Of a stretch of DNA of 64,000 nucleotides, positions 25,001 to 35,830 are shown one piece after another (positions within the stretch are counted from its first letter, which is position 1; every line of letters begins with the position of its first letter). Under the pieces are notes generated by a model that was not told the DNA's origin, did not search any database, and saw only the letters and a list, made by a program, of their open reading frames with translations. The position numbers and the translations under genes were made by a program. The stretch is from Fistularia commersonii (taxonomy: Eukaryota; Chordata; Actinopteri; Syngnathiformes; Fistulariidae): assembly GCA_037954325.1 (NCBI GenBank), contig JBBMNZ010000003.1:5593965-5657964 (forward strand). Direction: 5' to 3'.

Positions 25001-25071
25001 GGCTTACCGTCATACCGCTCTGCCTGTTCGGCAAGTTTTGCCTGATATACAGAGTCCTCTCGGTCGTCCAT
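16019..25071 (-). CDS. ywhae: 14-3-3 epsilon (ywhae), complete gene, 6 coding exons
   Basis: Cytosolic dimeric adaptor that binds phosphoserine/phosphothreonine motifs in signalling clients. Coding exons in transcript order: 25071-25008, 23069-22870, 22253-22147, 21758-21552, 21120-20984, 16071-16019. All introns are GT-AG and all junction phases agree, giving 255 codons, the same length as human 14-3-3 epsilon. Ligand-groove residues are present: Lys50, Arg57, Arg130, Tyr131 (in KGDYHRYLAEF), Asn176 and Asn227. The signature RNLLSVAYKNVIGARR spans 42-57. The acidic tail GDEPSKEVLQDVDDQPQ differs from the human tail, which ends in VEDENQ. The N-terminal third carries unusual changes relative to human (Leu7 to Ser, Glu25 to Val, Gly32 to Cys, Asp34 to Asn), and Tyr122 is Asn. 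This suggests the more divergent teleost duplicate (ywhae2-like). Assignment to the epsilon family is near certain; which duplicate it is remains an inference. Confidence 0.97.
19740..19895 (+). repeat. tRNA-derived SINE
   Basis: Starts GGGCGGCATGGCTCAGATGG. It has an A-box-like tggctcagatgg at 19748-19759 and a B-box-like ggtttgattcc at 19792-19802, with the spacing of an internal Pol III promoter. The body ends in an A-rich stretch (ggaactaaataaag). It lies in ywhae intron 5, antisense to the gene. Confidence 0.8.
20984..21120 (-). CDS. ywhae: ywhae coding exon 5
   Basis: Encodes [20 protein letters not shown] at 194-213 and continues through LLRDNLTLWTSDMQGE, including groove residue Asn227. 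It ends one base into codon 239. The acceptor is gactgcgcag|G and the donor GAGAGG|gtaagt. The split codon matches the human exon boundary in this tail. Confidence 0.97.
21552..21758 (-). CDS. ywhae: ywhae coding exon 4
   Basis: Encodes the end of codon 124 through part of codon 193. It contains KGDYHRYLAEFATGN (Arg130, Tyr131) and ALNFSVFYYEILNSPDRAC (Asn176), the most conserved 14-3-3 signatures. The acceptor is ctattctag|GA and the donor TGCAG|gtcag. Confidence 0.97.
22147..22253 (-). CDS. ywhae: ywhae coding exon 3
   Basis: Encodes residues 89-123 (VEQELKSICGDILETLER..., ending KVFYNK) plus two bases of codon 124. The acceptor is ttctggcag|GTT and the donor AAAAT|gtaag. Asn122 replaces the Tyr found in human epsilon (FYYKM). 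Confidence 0.96.
22870..23069 (-). CDS. ywhae: ywhae coding exon 2
   Basis: Encodes residues 22-88, with an upstream acceptor (cttcaacag|AG) and a downstream donor (ACG|gtaaac). It contains the groove residues Lys50 and Arg57 and the conserved run ASWRIISSVEQKEES. The segment EMVVSMKNVACMNSELTVEE is where this protein departs most from the usual epsilon sequence. Confidence 0.96.
23484..23545 (-). repeat. LINE 3' tail fragment (minus orientation)
   Basis: The plus strand reads agaacaactttatttatccc then gaaggaaattgttgtg. On the minus strand this is the ending seen in fish L2/Rex-like LINE 3'UTRs (an aatttcc...gggataaataaag pattern). Only the terminal portion is recognisable. Family name is uncertain. 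Confidence 0.45.
24698..24803. promoter_or_regulatory. YY1-like motif and CACGTG E-box in ywhae intron 1
   Basis: A second YY1-like motif (ccgccattttg, read as caaaatggcgg on the minus strand) is at 24698-24708. A perfect CACGTG E-box lies at 24798-24803 within aggtcacgtgga. Both fall in the CpG-richer first part of intron 1, so they may belong to a broad promoter. Function is inferred from motif match only. Confidence 0.35.
25008..25071 (-). CDS. ywhae: ywhae coding exon 1
   Basis: Encodes residues 1-21, beginning MDDREDSVYQAKLAEQ, plus the first base of codon 22. The ATG at 25071 aligns with the epsilon-specific MDDRED start. The donor is GACG|gtaagc. Confidence 0.95.
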
Positions 25072-25245
25072 GATGAATCGAAGTGTGGAGAAGGTAGCAG
25101 GCTAATTAAAGTGGCAAGTCTTTAGTAAAACAAATATCTGCCAAGTCTGCCAGCAGTTCCTAGAAACCAACGGAGTCGATGAGTGGTTTTCCGCCCCACC
25201 GGCAGCACTGTAACGGGATGGAGTAAAGATGGCGACCAGCCTCAT
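25072..25245 (-). promoter_or_regulatory. ywhae: ywhae 5'UTR and core promoter region
   Basis: CpG-containing sequence just upstream of the ywhae ATG. A YY1-like motif (aagatggcgacc, plus strand) sits at 25226-25237, about 155 bp upstream of the ATG. Motifs of this type are typical close to start sites of broadly expressed genes. No TATA box is evident. The exact start site is not determinable here. Confidence 0.5.
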
Positions 25246-26117
25246 CCGGGTAACGTACGTTCACTCACAAATCAACGGCTCTGATTCGTCGATTCTTGAA
25301 ACCGCCGACAGCGCAGTGAAATCCCACCTACAATCTGCATGCTCACGTTACAGAACTCAACTGTCTGCACCAAAATTATAAGTAAAATAAGACGTATATA
25401 TCCACGTTCTGTCTCAGTTTCTTTACATTTTCAGTTATTACCAGTTGCACATGCAAAGACAGGACTTTCTGGCACAAGGAAACCCCATATGATACCAGCC
25501 ATGTGTTCAGCCTCTATTCTGTCGTGTTGTACAATGAGAGAAACCTGTCTTCGGATATTTTAAAATGATTTACCTTTATTATTTACGCCTGCGACAGCTG
25601 TCAATACATTCAACTCGTCAGTATTTATTCGGATTTCATTGGGGAGTTAGGGTTTTCAAAGGTGATTGCAGATTGCCTTGAACTCGAATTTATACGTGCC
25701 ATTTAAGCAACAAGTAGTCTTACATTCATAAATAAAACTTACATTTTGTAAAAAACGTTTTTAATGCAATTGAAGTAATTTTTAGTAGTGTACATTTGAA
25801 TTTCAAATAATAATTTATACAAATTCTGTATAAGAGGCAAGAAAGCACTGCAAATGAGAGCACATGTTCCCACGCTGACAGTAGTTGAGGTACAATAAAG
25901 GGTGTGCACAGAAAGGTAATTCGCATTAAACTAGTTTGGATACATTCCCTCCGTACACACAGACTGGTTAAACAGTGACTTAAAGTACCTTTAAATAACA
26001 ACACATTTCATCATGATGAGATTTTATCACTGGAGCAGACTAAAAACAGATGTTTTAAAGGTAAACAAAGTTTTCATGATACATAAAACAGGAGACATTA
26101 AGTAATTTGTCATGGGT

Positions 26118-29100
26118 TTGACTTTATTTACTAGTGTATTAACACATTACATGCTACAGAAAATAAAATGGTAATTTCAATTGTCTTGAAAGAATATAGT
26201 GTTATAATAAAATGGCACATTTTAATATTAACACAAGTCCCAGTGGCATTTTACCACATCTTCCTTTGACTGAAAGGAAATGTGAGCGACTTCACATAGG
26301 GTTACTTAAAAAAATACTTCTTTGTTGTTTCATTGGCAACACAACACGGTAATGATTTATGTAGCTAAGCACCTGCCATGTGTAGAATAAGGGACAAAGA
26401 GGCTTCTTTTGATCATTACTACAGAGAAAAACTAACTGCCTCAAAAGCTGAAGGTAAACATAAACAGGGAAGTTATTTCTAAGAAGCCAGCCAATTATTT
26501 TTTCCTTCATTTTATTATTATTTTCTTTTACATGGGTCAGGATTCTGACACGTGAACACGTGAAACTGGGTAAGGCTTTAAAGGTTGTGGAAGCCATCAT
26601 GGATCAATTCAAAAAAAGGTAAATGTTTGAAAAGAGATTATGTCTGTAAACTCAATGTAAAAGCGGTAAGTGCATTCTGTTCAAAGATTCATCTCTAGAA
26701 ATCTGAAAAGCACTGGCAAAGCATGTGATCAGAGGACTTGCATCTTTCTGAGCGTCGCTATAGTGCCATCTAAGGGCGACTAGGTGTGCTGGACAGACAG
26801 AAACATTTGACATTTGAAAGAAACACTCCGCTGGGAAGGGGAGTTTTACCATGGATCAAAATTGAAGCAGATAGACTGACTCTGGCAAAGTGGTTAGATG
26901 ATATCAGCATTATTGTAAACAAGGGTGATGATTGTCAGGGGCTAACAAGCAGATTGATTCAAACAGAAAAGAAAAATGACTCTTGGGGGGTTGTCTCGTC
27001 ATTTGACACGACATAAACGACAGAAGCAGAAGACAGTAAAAGAAAATTCCATGTCTGCTTGTGCATCATAAACAGGCAAACCATTAGCACGAAAACACAA
27101 AGGGAAGCAGCTGATAACACTGAGGATTAAAAGTAACAAAACAAGGGTGCGAGATGGCAACAGGATTATTAAAAGCATAAAAACAAAGCAAGGCTACCAA
27201 ATAATACACTTCCTTATTACTTGGGCACATCTGGGATCTGAACACAGAGCAGTCCATTTTTCCAGGGTTTACTTAGGACAAAAATGAGAAAATGGCACTA
27301 ACTAACATGGTGGACAGCCTACATTCACTTTTTTTCGACTTCATTTGTATATATCGGACACAGGATGAGAACGCACGTGGCCCTGTGAGAGCTGGGGGGC
27401 AGAGCGACGTGCCCCCACCGCACCAAGTCAGTTTACCCACTTGAACCAGTGACCCATCTCTCCTTCCAGACATGCAGCAGTAAAAAGAGTACAAAACTGT
27501 TTCTCCCTCGCCTGGGACAAAACCAGCTACAACGAAAACTACAAAAAAAAAAAAAAAGGATTTTAGCATGTAATGATAAACACATAATACATCATCGTAA
27601 CAATATGTTCTTAATTTTCCTTACAAAAGACTACTTGGTCACAAGTGATAGGCAGATGGGGCTGAGGTGTAGAGGCTAAATGTAGTTTTGCTGTCATCTT
27701 CACCTCTACGTGTTCGTCAGGATCACTGCTGCTCTCTGGCTAGGATTACAAGTGTATCTCTTTGCTGCTAATTTCAACTTAAGTTTTGTGCTCTCCATTT
27801 GGGGGTTGGACTGGTTCTTGGTCTGCTTCTCCGCACAAACCACACATCTCAAGGTGACTTAGTTGCTTGTGATATTTAACCTGCCTCCGATGTAGTTCAG
27901 GTCTATTTATCTATTGTGAACAGGAACGAGGGTCACCTGGGGCCTGATGAAATCAAATTTATTTTCTCTGATTTAGAGGCTTCCATTTGATTTCTTTTTG
28001 TGAATATTTTTTACAGTTAAAGCACATTTTGTCATCAAGAGTTTGGTGGATGACTAAAATTTGAACGAGCATTCAAAATTTAGTCATACACTGAATGAAA
28101 TGCATATATATATATCAATAAATATAACTAGACTAGAGCAGCAATTGTGGAGGTTTTGACAGCTAGACAGTAATGTTGCTTTGTATATTGGCTAATATCT
28201 CAGTGGAATCAAGACCTCGGGAGAAGTACACAGAGAATTTAGAAGACATTAGTCATTCCTCCCACGAATGCTGTTTGAGACAAGGGGCTGTCAGTGGAAA
28301 ATATATATATTTCCCTGCATCCAATCCACTGCTGCTTTGCTGCTGGCCACTTGAGTGCAGGAGCAGCATGATCCCCTACTCTGAAGCGCAGACAGACCGT
28401 GGCGAGCTCACGCACGCAGTAGACTACACCATTTTAATGTTCAATTGGATCAGGTACCTTGAACACTTGCTACTATCACTGTGATTTGAACTTAATTCAG
28501 TCATATTCTGACATATTCTGTACTATTTAGATTTGACAATGTCAAAATCTAGGACTCCACCTCAGTCTTTCATTATGGAAATTAAATGGACCGTGGTTCC
28601 TCAAAGATAATGCTGCATTCATGTCTATGAAAAAAAAAAAAACCCTTAAGAAAATTACCTTCAGTCTTTTGCAGGTTAAAAACAATGATTCAGTCTTGTG
28701 TTCTAGGTGTGAAATTTTACAAGATAGAAATTCAAAGAGCAGATGCCTTTGGGAATCTAATGTAAGTCATGATGCTTTCTTTCAAATTTTTCTAAGTAAA
28801 GGCATCATCACCAACAAGAGATCGATTAAGGAAGATGAAGGGCAGTTGTAAATTACTTGACAGTGATGGTATACAGAGAACTCCATATTGTTTTCAACAA
28901 ATGAAATGCTAAAAAACTTGAAAGGAAAAGTACATTTAGTGGAAATGGCTTTTTTAAAAAATTGGTCTTGCTTTTCTAATAACTTGTGCATATTAACATT
29001 GTTGTGGTGTGATAACTAATATGAAAGAAAGAAATCATGCTCAATATTCACTTTATCTACACCCCCCCCCCCTTCAGACTTACTTCATCTCATTTTCTTT

Positions 29101-29948
29101 ATCTGAATTTTAATCTGTCAGATTCTTTGGTTCTTTCACAGTTAAGAGTTTATTTTCTGATCACAATTCTTTCACTGAACATTAAGACTCAGTGCCCTTA
29201 ATTTTCTGATCACATTTCTTTCACTGATCATAAAGATTCAGTGCCCTTAAAATAAGCAACAATTCAGTAGCTCAACAAATTGCTAATGTTAGAAAGTTGT
29301 AGCCAGAAAGCTTCTGCTTAACAGACAAGGAGGCTGACTCTGGTGCTGCTGTCTGTTGACTGGTAAAATGGTGTTTTCTTGTGGATTATCAAAACAAAAC
29401 TGCTGATAAAGAAGTGTTCATGGTGCTCTCTGTAACCTGCAATTATCACAACGATAAAAACAATTGTGGGGTATAACAGTCCTTCATCCTGGTATACTGG
29501 CACAACAGTGTTGTAAATTTTTTTTTTAAACTTGTAATTCCCATCTGACATGAATGCAGCATCAGTGATATTGTAGCGCTGTGGTGACAGATGGGGATGA
29601 AAAATGACAAGCCAATGAGCTTTTATCTCCTTGCTCCAACACAGGAAGAGGAAGTGGGGAATTCTCTGGCGGGGTCTCCAACGGAGTGTCTGACGATGAC
29701 GAGTGAGCGGCAAGGGACACTCAAAATGTCGGCAAATCTGTGGACCAAGGGATGCAGTTCACGTTCCGTGTTCCACTGTAGAGTATATGACTGGGTCCTC
29801 TGAAACTGTACTCGGTGCAGGTAAGAGCTGGAGCAAACGTGAGGGGCAGGGGATGATGAGGAATGAGAAAACAGTGGATGGGGGGGGTGGGGGGTGGGGT
29901 GAGGCAGGGTCTAATACTAGTGTCCAGTCTGCGCCAGGTTGTTCGCTC
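26118..29948 (-). other. crk downstream region, probable 3'UTR in its right part
   Basis: Non-coding sequence between the crk stop and the ywhae promoter. Minus-strand AATAAA signals (tttatt on the plus strand) occur near 29150, 27960 and 26118, so the 3'UTR end cannot be fixed by eye. Poly-A, poly-T and AT-rich runs are scattered through it. No ORF here resembles a known protein. The stretch 25246-26117 further left is also featureless. Confidence 0.35.
29153..29250. repeat. 49-bp tandem duplication
   Basis: Two adjacent 49-bp units (29153-29201 and 29202-29250), each starting ttttctgatcaca and ending cagtgcccttaa, with a handful of differences. It lies about 0.7-0.8 kb downstream of the crk stop, possibly in its 3'UTR. 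Confidence 0.85.
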
Positions 29949-30086
29949 TCAGCTGAGTTCGTCTTCGGCATTGTGCTGGTCCAGCAGTTTGACGTGTGTG
30001 AAGGGAAAGTGGCCACGTTTTCCTTTACATTCGCCCTCCCACTGGCCATTCACGTTTATTTTGGTCACCTTCACCATATCGCCCAC
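29949..30086 (-). CDS. crk: crk coding exon 3 (terminal)
   Basis: Encodes VGDMVKVTKINVNGQWEGEC and the rest of the C-terminal SH3, ending HNAEDELS with TGA at 29949-29951. The acceptor is cacttcag|GTG, phase 0. The usual vertebrate ending QQNPDEDFS is replaced by QHNAEDELS. Confidence 0.96.
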   Translation of the reverse strand: MGDMVKVTKINVNGQWEGECKGKRGHFPFTHVKLLDQHNAEDELS

Positions 30087-33000
30087 CTGAAGTGAGATGA
30101 CAGAGAAAGAAAAGAGAAAGAGAGACAGACAAGAGATCGGGTTTAAGCAGCGAGCAGAGGTTAAGTAATGCCTTAGTTGATTGAAAGGAAACCATGAAAG
30201 CAGTGACGGTGGATCTGAATGAGGAGAGAAGTGCCTCCCTCTGTGTCACCAAACCTGGGTAAACAAGACGGAGCAGAGAGTTTCAAAGTCTGTCTGGGTG
30301 AAAAACTGACAAGAGCAGGGGAATGGAGGCTGTGTGTGAATGCTTGAAGACAGACCGGACAATCTAACCCTGACCATACTGTTGATTTGATAGCTTTTTT
30401 TTTAACTAACTTGGACATTTTTAAGTGTATCTAACAGGATTTGAATGACATTGAGCCAAATAAACATTTTGAAACAAATTAAATAGTTCACATGGTTGAC
30501 AGTTCAGCTTTCAATTTCCTGCATCAGTTTCCTGTGCTTTTAACAAGAATGCCACTTTATTAAATAATTCTGATATGAGTAGAAGGGAAGTGCTGGTCAA
30601 TGTTATTGCTGAGCAATGAACCACAATTAGTTTTGAAGATCAAGTTATTTTAGAATACCTTTAAGTGGCTTTTCACAAATGTTTTATTTTCATGTAACTG
30701 ATGGGAAAGGAGTGGATATTCTGCTAACAAAGCTCTACAATGGAAGAAGATGCTCACGGTAAGTAGAAATGGTGTAACCACACAGTTTGTTCAGCAGAGC
30801 GCGCCCTGGCACCATTGTTTGCAAGACTGAGCACTGTCAGTAGTGCAGATGGCTGAGTTGCATCACAGGTGACAAGACGAGGTTGTATTAAATTGAAAGG
30901 TGTGACTGTCAATTGTATGTTGTTCTCCAGTTGCTGAGTAGCAACGCTGAAAAGTAAGTTAACAATATCTAATCTCTATCTTTTATTCCATTGACATGGT
31001 CATGTTAGTCAGGCATAGCACATGTTCTCTGCTAGCTCACAATAAAGCTGAAGCTTTCATACCATGTCCACTAAGAGGGATTTGAAAGTCTGGTCTGGAT
31101 GATGGACTCAAAACGGTCAAATTCCTTGAAACCATCCAATCTCACGGATTTCTCTAGCTATCCTGTATTTTTTTTTTCCAACTGTCATGGATGTGTTGCA
31201 AACAACATTTGAACCTTTTCAATTTGGTCAAAAACAGTCATGGTGTCGTGAGGAACCATTCTGTAGTAGCACAAAGAAAAAAGGAGAACAGTGCTAGTTA
31301 TAAAGTCTGCAAGGTGGTAATTCTGATGAGAAACATTTCTATGTGACACAGGATTAAATTTGAGGTATGCTGAGCATTTGACACTGCTTCAAACAATCAA
31401 CACCTTCATTATAACAGCATCAGACAGGGAGGCTCATCAGATTTCTTCTTAAAGAAGTGTTGACAAGCAAGGTCATTTTCAAGAAACTGCAACAGCGATG
31501 CTCATATGAGCAGATCAAATGAATGTTCTGTGTTTGTGCTCGTAAAATATTCAGCGTCTGTTTCTAAAGACCGGAGAAAATTAGTTTGTGCAAAGGTGAA
31601 GGCAAAAACGGGAAAAAGAAGGTTGTCTCTTGTGTTTAAATAGCTGACTACAGTGTGACTGTCAGGAAAGTATCAATGACAAGTTGTCCATTATATTGGC
31701 TTTGTTTAATTGGATGGATAAAAGGCTTTTAAAAAAAATCTTGACAGGCATCACCAAATATACTTGCTAGCTCACTGATGGGCCAAATATATTTTTACAT
31801 CAAAAGATCTCAAACACTGAGTTCTGCCTCTCAAAGCATTACATAGCCACAAATCCTATCCCTAAGCAGACACACAAATTAAAATACCCATGGCAATGGC
31901 GTCACTAAGGCAGGAGAATTAACAGGTACAAGAACAGAAATTTGAGGGCTGATTAGCCTCTAGTTAATCAAACTTAGATGGTGGTGTGCTTTGGTAGCCA
32001 TTCCTTCTCTGAGAGGATCACAGGCTGCAGTTTTCAGCTCTGGAACTGTTGCACCTAAATCATATGAAGCCCTAATTTTCTTTCACATCAAAAATTGTTG
32101 GCTGTATTTAAACAGACCTTGGCGGAGATACATTTTCACAAAGGAAACTGATTGGGTGTTAACTAGGGATCTGGAGAACCTTGTTAATTTTGATTCAACA
32201 GCAGAGGCAAAACTGATGTTTGAGCATCTTCTAATTCTGCCAAGTTTTACAATTCCATTATTGTTTTGACAGAGAAAACGCATTGTAAAGGTGAATCTCA
32301 AAGAAAATTAAAAAAGTTTCCTAAGAAAGTTAAAAGGAATAGTGTAATTTATCTTTAGCATGAAACAAGCAAGTATCACTTTTCAGAGAAAATAGCTATC
32401 CATTTAACACGATTCCTTTGTCATAAATGTTATGATTATCTGCCAGTATTGTGTTGAGTCTAGCTCATGGTATTAATCTACTTAAATGCATCCAGGATGA
32501 GACAATTCCAACTGGTCTGTCTTGATGAACTAAGTTTATTTTAGATTCATGTGCTGTCTCTTTCATATGCAATTGTTTGTAAGGTCATGTCAATTCTATT
32601 TATGCATTCCAGAATAACATACATTTTAGCTCAAAATCTGTACCAAAAGCCTTTTTCATTAGACCGTCCGTGTAAACAAAAAGTGAAAAAATATGTAATG
32701 TATTAAGTTTGCGTGACTGATCCCTGGATAACGGAAAGCAAGCATCAACCCTTGGTACATTGAAAAAAACCCTGAACTCAAAAAGATGCTCGAATTTAAG
32801 AATGTGATATGAGAGGTTAAGTGTTTTTAAACAGAAATGACATTCCACCATTTTGATAAACAAAACATTTCAATAATCGGATGTAAACAGCAAAATAAAT
32901 GCAAAGCATTGTCACAAACTCTGCCATATGCGCAGTCCATGCATGACCATGTCAGTGACGGCAAATGGTGTTTGCAGGTTGCAGCTCACTCACTCACAGC

Positions 33001-35779
33001 CAACAGCTGTGCTAACAGCTTCAGTGTCTGAATAGAGTAAAATGAGATGCTTTATAGTAGCATTACTTGAGGCACAATAAAGTTATGATTCCTAGTGAAT
33101 TATATCGTGCATTAAATTAATGGTGTACTACAGAAGATCAATCCCAATGTCTTTAAAACATCCTATACAGCAATCTATAACTGGAGAGAAACAATAGTTC
33201 CCACAGCCATTTGACACGCATCAAACGTGTCGAATGGCAATTGCGGTAAAACACCACTGAAACAAGAAGGGTTTGACTCAAACCAGCACAGCCAGGAGAT
33301 GTGTGAAAATCCAACCACAGGAGTTACTTCTTGTTAATAGTGTTGACACAAGTTTAACAATTAGAGCCACATTAGTGGCAATTGTCTTTATTTCTGCATT
33401 ACAGATTTGGATTAACAAATCCAGTGGAGGGGTAGTTTAAATTTGTCGGATACCAATTGTGCTTTGACTTGGCTTTACAATGACTAGATTTAATTTCTAA
33501 GGTCAATACTACAATGACTTGAATCCACAACATCATGCTCCTGACAGAATAAATACATGAGACTTGAGCGAAACATTTAACTGAATAGAAACTTCAAAAG
33601 TTTATAAAGACACAGTTTAATGCTCAACACAGTCAAGAAAAGTAGACAAGGAAACATGAGCTAATTATTAACTGTCTAGTTTTGCCTTGCTGAGTCACAC
33701 TGGCCCTCCGCAGCAGGGACAACAAGCTGCCTCACACAGTTCAAAGACAGCAAATTGTACCACAGGTGGGAGTGGTAGAAACTTCAAGAGTGATCTACCT
33801 GTTATACATTAACCCATTAATTTCAAGCTGAGAAGCAAAAATGTCTATAACTTGTGGAAATTAACTAATGCAAATGAACTCAATCAGCAGACTGAAAAAT
33901 AGAGAAATACAAGAATGGGCCTGTTTTCGTATCTTTAGTATCCTAATCCTGCTCCTGGCTCAGCTGGACTCCTGGCTTCACAGAGACCAAAGGAAATGGT
34001 CGTGTTCCCAAACACAAACTATTTCCTTCCCCCCAACGACCTGCTCCGTGGGAGCCCTGCTCTCACTTCCGGACAGTTTAGCAGCCGAGACTTAATGACC
34101 ACGGACGAGGACTTTGTGTCACGGGGGTACTCTCCCCTTAGCTAAAATCTGAGCGAATGATTGAATGCCTCAAAGTCAACTCCGTCAGTTGCTCCTCCAA
34201 AAGAGATGACAGCAGGGATGTCAAACACTGGGGAGATGTTCATATTTTTAAGAGTAAGTTGTGAAAATACTGAATTATGCAAATCTTTTAAAAAGATACA
34301 CTGATATAATATGATATGGTGAAAGTACAGAGGGCCGGCAGAACACTTCCTAACCTTGACTTGACTTTCATGAGTTAAATAAATACTGACGGAATGACCA
34401 GCAGTTCAATTTAAAAAAAAACAATGTGAACAAGGCGTGATAAGGGCTGTCCCCACATCCGTCTTCCTTGTCCTTTTTCCTCTAGTGCATGTTAAAAAAA
34501 AAAAAACAGTAGTAGAGGTGGAGTCAATGAAAAAAAGAACTGAACAATACTTAGTAACACTAAACACATCCATAGTTACCTCTAAAGCCAGGGCAGTCTT
34601 GTCATAGGCGTTGGGCACCCTCTTCTGTATGGCCCTGGCATACACAGGTCCATTCTGAAGATTTGGGAGGGGGGTCGGCTGGGCATATTGGCTTGGGTCT
34701 CCAAGCAGTGGAGCGCCAGGTGGTGCTGCAGATCCATCTGAGTTACCTAACATTCCCATCCCTCCTGGCAGTCCCCCAGTTACACCAGGCCCTGCCACTG
34801 AACTTGGGGACGCCGGTCGGTACTTTTCCACATACGGCACAGGGATCATTCCTGCTCGGCCTTCAGAGTTCTGAGCATTCCACCACTGCTCCTCTGGTTT
34901 CTCAAGAACCCGTAGAATATCACCCTTCCTAAATGGGAGATCCTCATCGTCGTTGCCGGAAAAATCAAAAAGTGCTCTGACATACTCATCTTCCAGGCGT
35001 GGTGGGCCAACACTGATGAACGAGGTGTTTTTGGACTTGTTGATGGGTTCTATTAATGTGGTGGTGTCCAAGTAATGAATCTTATAGAATTCTAGCAATG
35101 CAGGGAGAGCCTCAAAATCCTGGTCACCAATACGGAACCTTGGATGAGCCAAACCTGTTAAAAATTAGGATGGAATATGTAAGCAAATACAAATACTATA
35201 AAAGCAGACACATTGTAATCTTATCATTATAAACATGGCACACATAAGCTCAATGTGAATTTTCTTCCCTAAAATTACTTGATAAATCTTATCATTACAA
35301 CTGGAGTTGCAGAATTGTTTGGGAAAGTTTTGCTTCTCATTCAAGTGGCGTTTGGGGAAATTTAAAGAAATAGTATGCTAATGCCTTTTCATCACATGGG
35401 CATTTTAATAAATACTCTTAAAATATATGTAGATCGCAGCTATGTTGGACTGGCAGTTTGAGATCATTAAAAGAAATTGCACAACTCCATATTTTACCGA
35501 GTTTACAATCTGAAATCTCGCACTGTCCATCATACTGAGTGTTGATGCAGTCGTCTAAAGATGCTCGAGTTTCTGCAACATTACGTGAACAGAAATGCAA
35601 GTAATGAGTTAATACAATGACCTGGGGTTCATTAACCTTTTATCAACCCAACAGTAAGTTGACTGATGCCTCGCCTGTTTTATTCATCCGGAGTGTGTGC
35701 AAGGCACTATAGATCATCTTCTTTGGTGCAAGTCATGCAAGAATGCTCAGCATCTTCGTAACCCACCAACCCTAAATAT

Positions 35780-35830
<51 letters not shown>

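Larger units (their letters stand above)
16072..25007 (-). other. ywhae introns (gene-free stretches)
   Basis: Introns are 16072-20983, 21121-21551, 21759-22146, 22254-22869 and 23070-25007. The first of these in coordinate order (4.9 kb) contains a tRNA-derived SINE and AT-rich sequence. Intron 1 (23070-25007) contains a LINE 3' tail near 23.5 kb. I saw no nested gene or RNA gene in them. Confidence 0.7.

Noticed and set aside
29703..30095. 130-codon plus-strand ORF over crk exon 3
   Set aside because: Antisense to the crk terminal exon.
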